Shown here piece by piece: positions 27,923 to 40,385 of a stretch of DNA of 64,000 bases. The stretch is from Nitratireductor sp. (lineage in GTDB: Bacteria; Pseudomonadota; Alphaproteobacteria; Rhizobiales; Rhizobiaceae). Position numbers and translations under genes: made by a program. Within the stretch, counting starts at the first letter, position 1. Every line of letters begins with the position of its first letter. Location: assembly GCF_017794765.1 (NCBI RefSeq), contig NZ_CP051236.1:3184192-3248191 (forward strand), given 5' to 3'. Under the pieces are notes generated by a model that saw nothing but the letters and a program-made list of their open reading frames with translations, searched no databases and had not been told where the DNA came from.

Positions 27923-29518
27923 TCAGGAAGAAAGACGCAGCTTGACGATCTGCTCGCCGATTTTGTCGAACACTTCCTTGAGCTGGCGACTGGATGGAGT
28001 GTCAAAATACTGGTCGGGCCGGCTCGCACAGGTGCGCATCATGTCGCCCGTGCCGGTGTCGCGGACCTCGAGCCTGATCGTGTAAATGTCGATACCGCTC
28101 TTTTTTGCAAAGTCACAGGCTTCGATTGTCTTTTCGTTCATCAGCCTCGTGGATTTGCTCGAACTTGCATTGACCTCTCCATCGAGGCGTCCCTCGACCA
28201 TATAGCCAAAGCTCGTGTAGCGGGACCGGAGACGGTTGTTCAAGACGCCAAACGTGTTTGCACCGTCCGTCAGCACAACCATGACCTTAACCAGGCCATC
28301 CTCCGAATTCCCCGCAGGGAATGGTTCATCCGGCGAGAGGACGCGCGCCCCCCAGGAAACACCTTCCATGATGTTGGTGTTGCCCTCGGCCTCGAACTGC
28401 TTCACCTTCGACTTGAGCAACGCATAATCGTTGGTGAGCGGCGTCAGCGGCTCCGAACTGCACATGTAGTTTGGCCCCGGCGCGTCATCTTTGGGCTTGG
28501 GTTTCTTGCCACCCAGCACATTTCCCAGAAGATCGAACCCGTATTTTCCGACCTTCTTCACTTTGCCCAGAACACTATTGTCGAGGGGATCGACCGACGA
28601 ATCGAGATAATCGTTATAAAAGCGCTCTGACCAATGCGTACCGGGTTCATCGATCGCAAATGCAGGAACGAAGAGGCTGGCCGGGTCCCGCCGATCCGCA
28701 GGTGTTGCCGCCACATCGTGCCGCGTGGTGCCATCGCGCATACGTGTCTCCACGCAGCCTTTCCACTGGTAGCCGAGACTGTTGTAGACATGGAAGCGGC
28801 TGATGCCTGTCTGAAGTTCGAGCTGAGGAACTTCACTCTCTCCGTAGAGATCAAGCCAGGGCGCCCCCGTCCCCTCCTTCATTTTCCCCTTTTCGTCGAA
28901 CTCAGGCCCATATTGCGGCCCGACATTCACGAAGGTTGAAAAGGGAACGAGCGCAAAGCGGAGCCGATCCTTATTGTCAACCTGGGCTGAAATGTTGTCG
29001 ATCATTTCCTCGACGGCTTTTTTCATGTCGCGCAGCTTGCTGCCCCGCATGGACCCGGTCGTATCGAGCACCAGCGCGATCTCATAAGAGACCAGAGCCA
29101 CATCGGCCTGCGAAACTGCGTTGACCGGCATGGAACCCTTGCCGAATATCCCGCCAAACATCAGATCCACATCGACCTTGGCCGTGACGCGCACAGATCG
29201 ACCATCGCGCTCGACTTTCAGCGCGTCGAAGCTTCTGTCCAGATTTCCCTTGAGATAATTGTAAGCGATGGAACTCGCTTCCAGGTCTGAGACTTTCTTG
29301 CCCTTTTGCGCCACCGCCAACGCCGCCGTATCAAGCGCATTCTGCAGTTCAGAGCGCACCCGGCTCATGTTCGAATAGTCGACGGCGAAGCCGGAAGCGC
29401 TGATCAGCGCCATAGCTGACAAGCCGGTCATCATTGCAAAATTACCAGACCTGTCAGCACCAAAACGCTGGCAAAGCCGCTTACCGGAACGCAAAAAGCG
29501 CCCAAACCGAGAAACCAT
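27923..29518 (-). CDS. TadE/TadG-like protein with von Willebrand factor A domain
   Basis: The 531-residue product starts with a basic segment and one hydrophobic helix preceded by GNFAMMTGLSAMALISASGF. This is the TadG/Flp-pilus-like export signature and is followed by DYSNMSRVRSELQNALDTAALA. The von Willebrand A domain has its MIDAS loop in ALVLDTTGSMRGSKL and a second conserved stretch in VKVMVVLTDGANTFG. Such proteins sit on the outer face of the membrane and are linked to Tad pili, but no other tad gene is in this window. The ATG at 29518 is preferred; GTG at 29527 is in frame. Confidence 0.88.
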   Translation of the reverse strand: MVSRFGRFLRSGKRLCQRFGADRSGNFAMMTGLSAMALISASGFAVDYSNMSRVRSELQNALDTAALAVAQKGKKVSDLEASSIAYNYLKGNLDRSFDALKVERDGRSVRVTAKVDVDLMFGGIFGKGSMPVNAVSQADVALVSYEIALVLDTTGSMRGSKLRDMKKAVEEMIDNISAQVDNKDRLRFALVPFSTFVNVGPQYGPEFDEKGKMKEGTGAPWLDLYGESEVPQLELQTGISRFHVYNSLGYQWKGCVETRMRDGTTRHDVAATPADRRDPASLFVPAFAIDEPGTHWSERFYNDYLDSSVDPLDNSVLGKVKKVGKYGFDLLGNVLGGKKPKPKDDAPGPNYMCSSEPLTPLTNDYALLKSKVKQFEAEGNTNIMEGVSWGARVLSPDEPFPAGNSEDGLVKVMVVLTDGANTFGVLNNRLRSRYTSFGYMVEGRLDGEVNASSSKSTRLMNEKTIEACDFAKKSGIDIYTIRLEVRDTGTGDMMRTCASRPDQYFDTPSSRQLKEVFDKIGEQIVKLRLSS

Positions 29519-29598
29519 GTTGCCCACCCAAGCTTTGTTTTGTTGGCGGCAAAATATTTCACGGGGTTTAAAAACGCGTTAAACGGGTAGTTGCAATT

Positions 29599-30114
29599 CT
29601 ACACGCGAAGATTGCGCGTCGAGCGGCGTTGCCTCCGCCGAAACGGCAGACTGATCAGCCATGCGATTGAGAAACCCAGTATCATGCCCGCGCCGGCCCA
29701 GATAAATCCGTGCAACGTGATGGGTATTGCCGGCTCGAAATCTCTCAGGGCTCCCTGCAACACAGGACCGTCTGGCGCACGCGCAACAACCAGGGGTCTG
29801 AGCACAGGCATGGCTTCATCGAAAGCCTCGGACTGCCGCTCCAGATCACCCAATCGTCCGATCGCAGCGCGAACAGACCCCGCACGTTCCTGGAGAAACG
29901 CACTACCCGTCTTTTCATAGACCCGTATTGCACTTTCGCGGTTCAGGTTATTCTGGGCTGCATCTGCGTCGAAGGCTTCGACAACCTGCCTCAACTCATG
30001 CTGAGCACCGTTAAGCCGTTGTCGATACTGTTGGGAAAACTCGGGTGCCTGCGACGTAATCGAGCCGCAGACCACCGCCATAGCAAGGCTCAGTATTCTT
30101 CCTAATCCAAACAT
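29599..30114 (-). CDS. DUF2937 family membrane protein
   Basis: The 171-residue product has a hydrophobic N-terminus (MFGLGRILSLAMAVVCGSI), a long helical periplasmic-type middle (APEFSQQYRQRLNGAQHELR), and a C-terminal membrane helix (GFIWAGAGMILGFSIAWLI) ending in an arginine-rich tail. This matches DUF2937, which has no known function. The start at 30114 fits family length; the frame is open to 30342 over the next gene. It is in the same direction as the YpfJ-type gene, 62 nt downstream of it. Confidence 0.82.
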   Translation of the reverse strand: MFGLGRILSLAMAVVCGSITSQAPEFSQQYRQRLNGAQHELRQVVEAFDADAAQNNLNRESAIRVYEKTGSAFLQERAGSVRAAIGRLGDLERQSEAFDEAMPVLRPLVVARAPDGPVLQGALRDFEPAIPITLHGFIWAGAGMILGFSIAWLISLPFRRRQRRSTRNLRV

Positions 30115-30175
30115 GTTCCAGTCCACCTCGTGCGTGGTAAGGGAACGACTGGTCCAGGTTTGGATAGGCTCTTTG

Positions 30176-31099
30176 CTAGATGGGCTCGTTGAAGGTATCG
30201 CAATCGGCCAGCCGTCCGCTCTTGAGCCCCCGCGCAAACCATGTCCTCCGCTGTTCGGAAGTACCATGGTTAAAGCTCTCCGGCACCACGTAACCCTGGG
30301 TGCGGCGTTGCAGCGTATCATCGCAGATCTGGTTGGCGGCATTCAACGCCTCTTCGATGTCTCCGTCATCAAGAAGGCCCTTCTGGGCGGTGAAATGTGC
30401 CCAGATGCCTGCGAAGCAATCCGCTTGAAGTTCCACGCGGATCGACATCGCATTCGCCTCTGCCTGGCTCATGCGTTGCCGCATTTGGTTGAAACGCGGC
30501 AGAATGCCGGTCACATTCTGCACGTGGTGGCCTACTTCATGCGCAACCACATAGGCCTGCGCAAAATCGCCCGAAGCATCAAAGCGGCGTGAGAGCTGAT
30601 CGAAGAAGCCCAGATCAAGGTAAACCTTCTGATCGCCGGGACAATAAAACGGTCCCGTCGCTGCCGAAGCGAAGCCACAGGCTGAGCGCACGGAATCTGT
30701 GAAAAGAACCATCGACGGTTCCTTATAGTCGAGCCCCTGGGATTCGAATATGCCATTCCAGGTGTCTTCCGTTTCGGCCAACACGACACTCACGAACTGC
30801 TTCATCTCGTCGCTCGCGCCGCTTGGGATCTGCTGCTGCCCTGTCGTGGTCTGGCTACTGGCTCCCGGTTCACCGGACAGCATCTCCAGCGGATTGATGC
30901 CACAGGCACGCAAAGCGAAGAAAAGAACCACAAGCACAATGATACCGGATAGCCCGCCGCCGGCGCGCCGCCCCCCGCCTACGGGAAGCCTCACGCGACC
31001 GCCAGATCGACCGAATCCCCCGGGGAACATTCCCCCGTTTCCCGATCGACCCCTACGGTCCTCGACATTGCTGCTTTGGCGACGACCTTTCCAGCGCAT
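30176..31099 (-). CDS. Neutral zinc metallopeptidase, YpfJ family
   Basis: The 307-residue protein has the family start MRWKGRRQSSNVEDRRG, a Gly/Arg-rich segment and one membrane helix (GIIVLVVLFFALRACG). The catalytic domain carries the HEXXH motif AYVVAHEVGHHVQN with the downstream ELQADCFAGIWAH, and ends RRTWFARGLKSG. YpfJ-type proteins are predicted membrane-anchored proteases, and their substrates are unknown. The start at 31099 is chosen by family alignment; the frame is open to 31207. Confidence 0.93.
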   Translation of the reverse strand: MRWKGRRQSSNVEDRRGRSGNGGMFPGGFGRSGGRVRLPVGGGRRAGGGLSGIIVLVVLFFALRACGINPLEMLSGEPGASSQTTTGQQQIPSGASDEMKQFVSVVLAETEDTWNGIFESQGLDYKEPSMVLFTDSVRSACGFASAATGPFYCPGDQKVYLDLGFFDQLSRRFDASGDFAQAYVVAHEVGHHVQNVTGILPRFNQMRQRMSQAEANAMSIRVELQADCFAGIWAHFTAQKGLLDDGDIEEALNAANQICDDTLQRRTQGYVVPESFNHGTSEQRRTWFARGLKSGRLADCDTFNEPI

Positions 31100-31511
31100 G
31101 CGTAAAATTCCCAGTTGCTTCCAGTAGATACTAGTTATCGGCTTATACACCACAAGGCCAGAGGTTGTTTGCCCGCCTGCGCAACGGCAAGAGTGGCTGC
31201 CTTTCACCAGCTCAGCCCGTCGGGCAGCTCCAAGATCGCGCGAATGAAAGTATGGCGAAAGCCGGCTTGCGCGCTGGCTAGACCTCGTCTGTCAGATCTC
31301 CCGTCGACGACGACCACAACACACCCGGTTGAACGGATGCTCGCACCAGGAAACAGCCCTATGGCCACCAACAGCGTTGAAATCGTCATTTTCGGGGTTC
31401 CGTAAGTCCCACCCATTGCCTATAAGGCGCGCCTAGCCCGACAATTTTTGCCCGGCCTCCGCGCGGCATACGCCCGTGCGGCGTTCGGCTCACACGCGCG
31501 AGTGATCTTCC
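31100..31511. other. Intergenic region upstream of carB
   Basis: The region is 412 nt between divergent genes. No gene is supported; short frames here lack ribosome sites. A TATAAG at about 31421 could be a -10 for carB without a convincing -35. No leader peptide or attenuator was recognised. Confidence 0.35.
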
Positions 31512-35009
<3,498 letters not shown>

Positions 35010-35462
35010 GCAGCCTGTCAGAACTTGCTCAGCCGCCGCGCCTGAGGCTTGGCGGCGGCTGCAGCCTTCCTCGTTCTCCACGCCACATGCAAGCGCTCGG
35101 TGTGCTGACACCACCGACCGGAAAAGCATGACTCTGGCTGTCTCCCATACCCTTCCTTGATCACAGGCATTCGCCACGGCGAACGCGATAGAAACGCGTT
35201 GTCGAATAGATAAAGTTCGACTGGATAGCCGCCGTAAACATCGATAAATGACATATAAACAGCGGCACATAAAGCAGAACATCCAGATATATACGAAGTA
35301 AACAATAAACCAGTGCCGAGTGTGAAAACTGAACGTCGAGAGCATTCGAACGACGTTGGTAAAACTGGAATATCGGCGCGTTTCCCGCGCCTTTGAAGCA
35401 AGATTTCAGAGCTATGCATTTTAAAGCTCTGCGCGCATTTTTGAGCACCAGGGATTTTTGCG
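35010..35462. other. Intergenic region after carB, partly AT-rich
   Basis: A dyad at 35031-35060 can end carB transcription. The stretch 35161-35420 is clearly AT-richer than its neighbours and could hold the promoter of the downstream cupin gene. Small frames exist on the minus strand (to 35448), but none has a ribosome site or recognisable sequence, so I do not call them. Confidence 0.4.
35031..35060 (+). terminator. Possible terminator after carB
   Basis: AGCCGCCGC (35031-35039) and GCGGCGGCT (35052-35060) form a strong stem 22 nt after the carB stop. No T-run follows, so it may act only as a 3'-end stabiliser. Confidence 0.45.
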
Positions 35463-36185
35463 ATGAAGCCCTTTTTTAGATTTGCTCTGCCGCTTGCGGC
35501 GTTGTCGGCTGTGGTGGCCGCCTGCTCGGATCTGGCATCGCTCAAGGAACGGATTATTTCCTTCCCTGCGTCGGAACTCGAGTGGATCGAGATCCCGGAT
35601 TCGGGTGGCATACGATATGCCAATGTTCGCGGCGACCTTGCAGGCGCGGCCCCTTACGAGGCCTTTGTTCTGTATCCCGCCGGGAAGGACAACCCGCATC
35701 ACTATCACACCCGATCCATCCGGACCGTGGTTGTGCAGGGCACGTTTTTCATTGTGGTCGACGGCAGGCGGACGGTGTACCCGAAAGGCTCGTATTATGA
35801 GTTGCCTGGACACCTGAGGCACTTCAGCGGTTGCGCTGAGGGCATCGACTGCCTCCTTTTCCAGTATCAGGACAATGGGTTTGACCTTGTCCCATACCGC
35901 GATGAGAAGGAGGCTCGTTCACTCAAGTCCGAGCGCGCCCTCCCAAAGGGGGCGCGCTCTATTTCTTCGCTCAGGGGTACGCCCGCTAATTGCGCCGGTA
36001 AAGCCACAAAACAAGCGGAGACAAAACGAGTGTCAAAAGCACCGGCGCAGTCAAAGCAAGCATCACATCGCCTGCTGTGGCCGTTCCGCTCATCAGCCCC
36101 CTCAGGGCCGTCGCCATGTGCGTCACCGGGTTCCGCACAACAAATGCTTCGAGCCATCCCGGCATCGTCTCGGGACGCACCATGA
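35463..36185 (+). CDS. Cupin-like lipoprotein with a probably spurious C-terminal extension
   Basis: The 240-residue frame starts with a lipoprotein-type signal (ALSAVVAAC, Cys at about residue 21) and has one cupin barrel: FVLYPAGKDNPHHYHTRSIR with the His-x-His metal motif, RTVVVQGTFFIVVDGR and GSYYELPGHLRHFSG. Function is unknown; a small metal-binding periplasmic protein is likely. Family-like sequence ends near QYQDNGFDLVPY (residue about 144). From 35931 the frame reads through a terminator hairpin and then 200 nt antisense to the ABC permease, giving a low-complexity tail. A 3'-terminal frameshift or stop-codon loss is likely; another frame stops at 35882 and 35903. Confidence 0.65.
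   Translation: MKPFFRFALPLAALSAVVAACSDLASLKERIISFPASELEWIEIPDSGGIRYANVRGDLAGAAPYEAFVLYPAGKDNPHHYHTRSIRTVVVQGTFFIVVDGRRTVYPKGSYYELPGHLRHFSGCAEGIDCLLFQYQDNGFDLVPYRDEKEARSLKSERALPKGARSISSLRGTPANCAGKATKQAETKRVSKAPAQSKQASHRLLWPFRSSAPSGPSPCASPGSAQQMLRAIPASSRDAP
35931..35966 (+). terminator. Rho-independent terminator inside the cupin open frame
   Basis: GAGCGCGCCC (35931-35940) pairs with GGGCGCGCTC (35950-35959), followed by TATTTCTT. It is a textbook stem at the place where the cupin gene should have ended. Confidence 0.8.
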
Positions 36186-36798
36186 TGTTGGAAGCGAATA
36201 CCAGCGGAAAGATGAAGGTGAAACCGATGGTCATGACCGTCATTGGCGTGCGGATCAGCAAGCCAAGTACGATGAAAATCCAGCCGACGCCAAAGCCTAT
36301 GGCGATTAGCAGCATAAAAGAAAAAAGAACGCCCAGGATCCCTGCTTCCGGCCGATAGCCCAGCACAAGTCCAACGCTCAGGATAATCAAGCCTGCAATC
36401 GTATGGCGCAGGACATCCCCGGCCATAAGCCCTGCGAAGGGCGAAAGAGACCAGATCGGCAATGACCGAAAACGTTCAAACAATCCCTTCGACAGATCTG
36501 TCGAAAGTCCCATTCCGGAGTAGACCGAGTTGAACACGACGGTCTGAACAAGGATTCCGGGGAGGAAGAACTGGAGATAGTCGCTCGTCGAACCTGCCAG
36601 TGCACCGCCGAAAACAAAGGTGAAGAGCAGCGTGAACATGAGCGGCGTCATGATCAGGTCAAACAATTGCTCTGGCACATGCTTGAATTTCAACACCGCA
36701 CGCCAGCCGAAGGTCAGAGCATTGGCAACTGCGGACGGTCGGGGCGGCCGGGGCGCGTGGGATAACATCGCAGGGCCAGTCTCTACAGAATTCATCAT
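35986..36798 (-). CDS. ABC-2 type exporter permease (DrrB-like)
   Basis: The 270-residue integral membrane protein has six hydrophobic segments and the ABC-2 landmarks LIMTPLMFTLLFTFVFGGAL, NSVYSGMGLSTDLSKGLFER and RNPVTHMATALRGLM. Relatives export daunorubicin-like drugs, lipids or polysaccharides. The substrate cannot be told from sequence. Its start overlaps the stop of the ATPase gene by 4 nt, so the two form one translationally coupled exporter operon. Its 3' end is overlapped antisense by the cupin reading frame. Confidence 0.92.
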   Translation of the reverse strand: MMNSVETGPAMLSHAPRPPRPSAVANALTFGWRAVLKFKHVPEQLFDLIMTPLMFTLLFTFVFGGALAGSTSDYLQFFLPGILVQTVVFNSVYSGMGLSTDLSKGLFERFRSLPIWSLSPFAGLMAGDVLRHTIAGLIILSVGLVLGYRPEAGILGVLFSFMLLIAIGFGVGWIFIVLGLLIRTPMTVMTIGFTFIFPLVFASNIMVRPETMPGWLEAFVVRNPVTHMATALRGLMSGTATAGDVMLALTAPVLLTLVLSPLVLWLYRRN

Positions 36799-37802
36799 GC
36801 CTCTCCCGCCGTTTCTCCGTCCACCGGCTGTCCGGTCAGGGCGAAAAACACCTCATCGAGACTGGGGGAACCCATCGAGAAATCGGAGAGTTCTATTCCT
36901 GCTGAAATCAACAGCCCCAGCGCCTCATTGGCGGCTTTGGTCGATCCGGCCACCACGGAAAGCTGAGCGCCTTCGGCGCTGCGTTGAACAGGCGCCCCCA
37001 GGACCTTCTCCAAAATTGCTTCCGCTTCGTCCAGTCGCTCATGATCGCCAAGGGCAACGTGCAGGAAACCGGAGCCGATGGCCGATTTGAGCTCCCTGCT
37101 CGTCCCTTCAGCGATCTTTCGGCCACGATCGATCACTGCGATACGCGCGGCCAACTGATCCGCTTCTTCGAGATACTGGGTGGTCAGCAATATCGTCACA
37201 CCGGATTGAGCTAGAGAGCGGATCATTTTCCACACACCTTGCCGCGCTTTAGGATCAAGACCGGTGGTTGGCTCGTCGAGAAACAGAACGCCCGGCGTCA
37301 CAATCAGCGACGCCGCAATGTCGAGCCGTCTCCGCATCCCGCCGGAGTAGGATTTGACCTGCTTTCTGGACGCGTCCGAAAGTTCGAAGGCTGCAAGCAG
37401 TTCATCCGCCCTCGCCTTGGCGGCGCTCACTGAAAATCCCCAGAGACGCGCGAGCATGACAAGGTTTTCCCGCCCCGTCAGGTCTTCGTCGAGCGAGGCA
37501 AATTGCCCGGTCAGCGCGATAGTCCCCCTCACCGCCTGTGGATTGGAAACAACATCGTGCCCCATGACGGACGCAGAGCCGCCGTCCGGACGCGCGAGTG
37601 TTGCAAGCAGACGGATCAGCGTTGTCTTTCCCGCTCCGTTTGGCCCCAGAATGCCGAAGATCATGCCACGCGGAACATCCAGATCGATGCCGTCCAGCGC
37701 GGGAACAGACCCATAGCGCTTGGTCAACCCGCGCACGGAAATCGCCAGGGACGGCAAATCGGGGGCGATCGCCTTGGCGCTCACCGGCTTCATATCATTC
37801 AT
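36795..37802 (-). CDS. ABC exporter ATP-binding protein (DrrA-like)
   Basis: The 335-residue ATPase carries Walker A GPNGAGKTTLIRLL, Q-loop region TGQFASLDEDLTGREN, signature YSGGMRRRLDIAASL, Walker B VLFLDEPTTGLDP and the H-loop position replaced by LLTTQYLEEADQLA, as in DrrA. The C-terminal 110 residues form the regulatory DUF4162-like domain usual for this family. The start at 37802 has GGAGG 7 nt upstream. It is the first gene of a two-gene exporter operon with the permease at 35986. Confidence 0.93.
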   Translation of the reverse strand: MNDMKPVSAKAIAPDLPSLAISVRGLTKRYGSVPALDGIDLDVPRGMIFGILGPNGAGKTTLIRLLATLARPDGGSASVMGHDVVSNPQAVRGTIALTGQFASLDEDLTGRENLVMLARLWGFSVSAAKARADELLAAFELSDASRKQVKSYSGGMRRRLDIAASLIVTPGVLFLDEPTTGLDPKARQGVWKMIRSLAQSGVTILLTTQYLEEADQLAARIAVIDRGRKIAEGTSRELKSAIGSGFLHVALGDHERLDEAEAILEKVLGAPVQRSAEGAQLSVVAGSTKAANEALGLLISAGIELSDFSMGSPSLDEVFFALTGQPVDGETAGEA

Positions 37803-37966
37803 CTGCAATCCTCCGGGGCAGCCAGTTCCCGCACGTTCCCATGACTGCAGGAAAGAGCCGCTGAGCGGCATCCAACAGCGCGCAGACATACACCAATCGG
37901 AGGTTTGTCAGAACTGGTTTATCACGTCGCCTCAAAGCCTGCTGACAGCTCCCGCCGAAGCCGGGC

Positions 37967-38596
37967 TCAGTTGCGCAGGCCGGTTTCCCGGAGCAACCCT
38001 TTGCGTTTGGCATCGTAGTAATAACCGCTGGCATAGAAGCGCACCGCACGATCTTCGTTTCGATCGGCCGTAATGTAGGCGCCTCGCAGATATTTGACGG
38101 CATATTTGAGATTGGTCTCCGCATCCAGCAAACCGGATGCAGGGCCGCGATATCCCATGGTTTGAGCCGTATCGTGCCGGATCTGCATCAGCCCCCAATA
38201 GATGCGATTGCGCGCTGAGGGATCGAAATTGCTCTCTCGTCTGACAACCCTGCGCACCAGCCGCTCAGGCACCTCATAGATGGCTGCGTAGCGAGCGATC
38301 AGCGAATCGAGCTCGGCGCTCCGCGGCGCCACCGGCTCCACGCTCGCCCCGGCCTCCAATGCCGTGAGCGCAGCGGAAGGCGGGCGTTGACCTGCGAACG
38401 CGTCCGGGCTGACATCCTCGTCCGAGATCGCGGCGTCCTGTTCTGCAACCAGGCTATTCGCAATCACAGCTGCATCAGCAGAACTCTCGACGTTATCGGC
38501 TTTTGCCTGACCTTCGCTCCCGGTCGTTGCGCAACCGGCCATGGAGGGCAAGGCAAGTAAAAGACCGGCGACCAGAAAACGGGAAAACAACGGCAA
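37967..38596 (-). CDS. Lytic transglycosylase lipoprotein (SLT domain)
   Basis: The 209-residue lipoprotein has a signal with lipobox LPSMAGC. A disordered Ala/Glu/Ser segment (about 22-95) follows, then a compact SLT domain: RYAAIYEVPERLVRRVVRRE with the catalytic Glu in RRESNFDPSA, GLMQIRHDTAQTMGY, and LLDAETNLKYAVKYL. It cleaves peptidoglycan to 1,6-anhydro products at the outer membrane. Start choice is TTG at 38596 because AAGGA lies 7 nt upstream; TTG at 38611 is in frame. Confidence 0.85.
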   Translation of the reverse strand: MPLFSRFLVAGLLLALPSMAGCATTGSEGQAKADNVESSADAAVIANSLVAEQDAAISDEDVSPDAFAGQRPPSAALTALEAGASVEPVAPRSAELDSLIARYAAIYEVPERLVRRVVRRESNFDPSARNRIYWGLMQIRHDTAQTMGYRGPASGLLDAETNLKYAVKYLRGAYITADRNEDRAVRFYASGYYYDAKRKGLLRETGLRN

Positions 38597-38711
38597 GGTA
38601 CATTCCTTCAATCAGATCACCCCCACCCGCGCGCCTTCTATCGTGCAATGCAAAGCGTGGCAATCTCATGTCAGGACCGTGCCCGTTCACTCTTCGTGCC
38701 ATAGTGTTTCC

Positions 38712-39305
38712 ATGCTAAATGTGTCTCCGAAAGCAGTGGGATCAGTGCCCGTGTCATTCGGTGGTTATCAGGTGTTCGAAACAGCTTTCGGCTTCTGCGG
38801 TGCAGGCTGGAGCGAAGCCGGACTTGCTCGCTTCATTCTTCCTGCACCGGATGCAGGATCGATTGAACGGCTCCTGAAACGTCGATTTCCCGATGGCAAT
38901 GCTACACAACCAACAGGCGCCCTCGCAAACCTCGCCGTGGCCGTAAGGCGCTATTTCGATGGTGTTCAGCAGGACTTTTCCAGGGTTCCTCTCGATCTCT
39001 CCGGCATTAGCCCGTTTCATCAGACGCTATACACCGCTATGCGTGGGCTTTCCTACGGTGAAACAACGACTTATGGAGCACTCTGTGAAAGTGTAGGATT
39101 CCCGAAAGCCACCCGGGAAACGGGTGCAGCCATGGGCAAAAACCCCATCCCCCTGATCATCCCCTGCCATCGCGTGCTTGCCGCAGGTGGCAAGATTGGC
39201 GGTTTCTCCGCCCATGGCGGCATAACGACGAAGCAAAAAATGCTTGCCCTGGAGAACGCCCGCTCGCCCAATGCCGACGAGGCGCAGGGGACGTTTGCAT
39301 TCTAG
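38712..39305 (+). CDS. Methylated-DNA-protein-cysteine methyltransferase
   Basis: The 197-residue suicide repair enzyme removes alkyl groups from O6-guanine. The active-site motif is IPCHRVLAAGGKIGGFSA, with the acceptor Cys at about residue 154. The DNA-binding helix is in GETTTYGALCESVGFPKATR, with the arginine finger region KATRETGAAMGKNP. It lacks the AraC-type Ada domain, so it is an Ogt-like single-domain enzyme. ATG at 38712 is chosen; no strong Shine-Dalgarno is visible. Confidence 0.92.
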   Translation: MLNVSPKAVGSVPVSFGGYQVFETAFGFCGAGWSEAGLARFILPAPDAGSIERLLKRRFPDGNATQPTGALANLAVAVRRYFDGVQQDFSRVPLDLSGISPFHQTLYTAMRGLSYGETTTYGALCESVGFPKATRETGAAMGKNPIPLIIPCHRVLAAGGKIGGFSAHGGITTKQKMLALENARSPNADEAQGTFAF

Positions 39306-39486
39306 TGCCGGTTGAACCGCACATCTTGCACTCAAGCGAGGCGCGCGCATAATAAATGCGATTCGGATGGCCCCGGTGATTAGCGGGGACAGCCACAATC
39401 TCGCCGCCAATCGGTCGATTTATCGGCGGTATTTCTGTTCAGCGTTGGGTTCGTTGCGTCCGTGATTTTCAACCGGCGGGAATTCC

Positions 39487-39744
39487 ATGCTTCAGTCTGC
39501 CGATAACAGCATCAAACATCGCCTCATTGAGCCAACGGCGATGATTACAGAGGTCAAACGCCTTGTCGCACAAGGCGTAGAGATGGATCAGATTGCTCCC
39601 GAACTCTCGAAACAGTTCTATATCGACATTGATCTTCTCAACGCAGTTTTGCGGGTGATGCGCAAGAAAATGCTGGAACGCAAATCGAAAGAGAGCGCCG
39701 CAAAGCAGGACACGACCGGCACCAATGACAGGGCGGCAGCCTGA
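39487..39744 (+). CDS. Small hypothetical protein, 85 residues
   Basis: I do not recognise this protein. It is hydrophilic with no signal or membrane helix, and reads as helical (AMITEVKRLVAQGVEMDQIA, DIDLLNAVLRVMRKKML) with a Lys/Ser-rich tail. The central part resembles a small DNA- or protein-binding helical bundle, but no motif confirms it. Coding quality looks good (ATG at 39487 with GGCGGG upstream, GC-rich third positions) and no overlapping frame is better. It stands alone between the alkyl-transferase and the next unknown gene. Confidence 0.6.
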   Translation: MLQSADNSIKHRLIEPTAMITEVKRLVAQGVEMDQIAPELSKQFYIDIDLLNAVLRVMRKKMLERKSKESAAKQDTTGTNDRAAA

Positions 39745-39886
39745 AGCACAGCGACACGGTTTTCGCGAAATTTGTCTTGAATTTTACCGGTCCTGAACAC
39801 TGATTCAAAATCCCTCTCTGGTAGCAATTGCCAATCAAACACAACCAATTGCACAGATTTGAACCAGAACCAGGAGAGGACGCATC

Positions 39887-40375
39887 GTGCTGATCGGAAA
39901 CTTGAACAAACTGCCTCTATTCGACAGGGTCAGGCCACCGGCAAACCAACCTGATCCTCAGGAACCGGCTTCGCCGCCCAACGAGGCAACCCAACCGGAA
40001 CCGAGCGATGATCAGCCGAAAGGCTCGAGCGGCAGTTCGAACCCGTCAAATCCTCCAACGAGTACGTCGCCAGGCGCGTCCAGTGGCACCACACCGGTAA
40101 ATGACCAGTACCGGCTGTCTTCGCTGAGCACCCCTCGCGACGAACCGAAAGAGGTCGTCTCGATCGAGGCTTGGGCCAGGCGTGCGGCACTTGAAGTGCA
40201 AAAGCATGAACAGTTCGCATCAATGCTCCAGCGCATTGCCAAGCCGGAAGCGGCGGCACAAATCGCTCTCCTTCAAAATGATCCCGAAGGCAAGGCCGAT
40301 CTGCGCTCCGTGACTGCCGCCTACGGCGAAAACCAGGATACGGTTTCGGCCGCAAACAGCAATTCTGAAAACTAG
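39887..40375 (+). CDS. Hypothetical Pro/Ser-rich protein, 162 residues
   Basis: Not recognised. The first 100 residues are low in complexity and rich in Pro, Ser, Asn and Gln (PANQPDPQEPASPPNEATQP). The C-terminal 60 residues look structured and helical (VSIEAWARRAALEVQKHEQF, MLQRIAKPEAAAQIALLQ). No signal peptide is present. GTG at 39887 follows GGAGAGGA, a strong ribosome site, and a terminator follows 10 nt after the stop, which together support a real gene. It could be a scaffold or an interaction partner; no function is assigned. Confidence 0.6.
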   Translation: MLIGNLNKLPLFDRVRPPANQPDPQEPASPPNEATQPEPSDDQPKGSSGSSNPSNPPTSTSPGASSGTTPVNDQYRLSSLSTPRDEPKEVVSIEAWARRAALEVQKHEQFASMLQRIAKPEAAAQIALLQNDPEGKADLRSVTAAYGENQDTVSAANSNSEN

Positions 40376-40385
40376 ATAATGGATC

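Noticed and set aside
31204-31416. 70-residue minus-strand frame upstream of carB
   Set aside because: One weak hydrophobic stretch but no ribosome site and no family resemblance.
35018-35623. Minus-strand open frames in the carB-cupin gap
   Set aside because: No ribosome site, no recognisable sequence, and the longest overlaps the cupin gene start; kept only as an AT-rich intergenic region.
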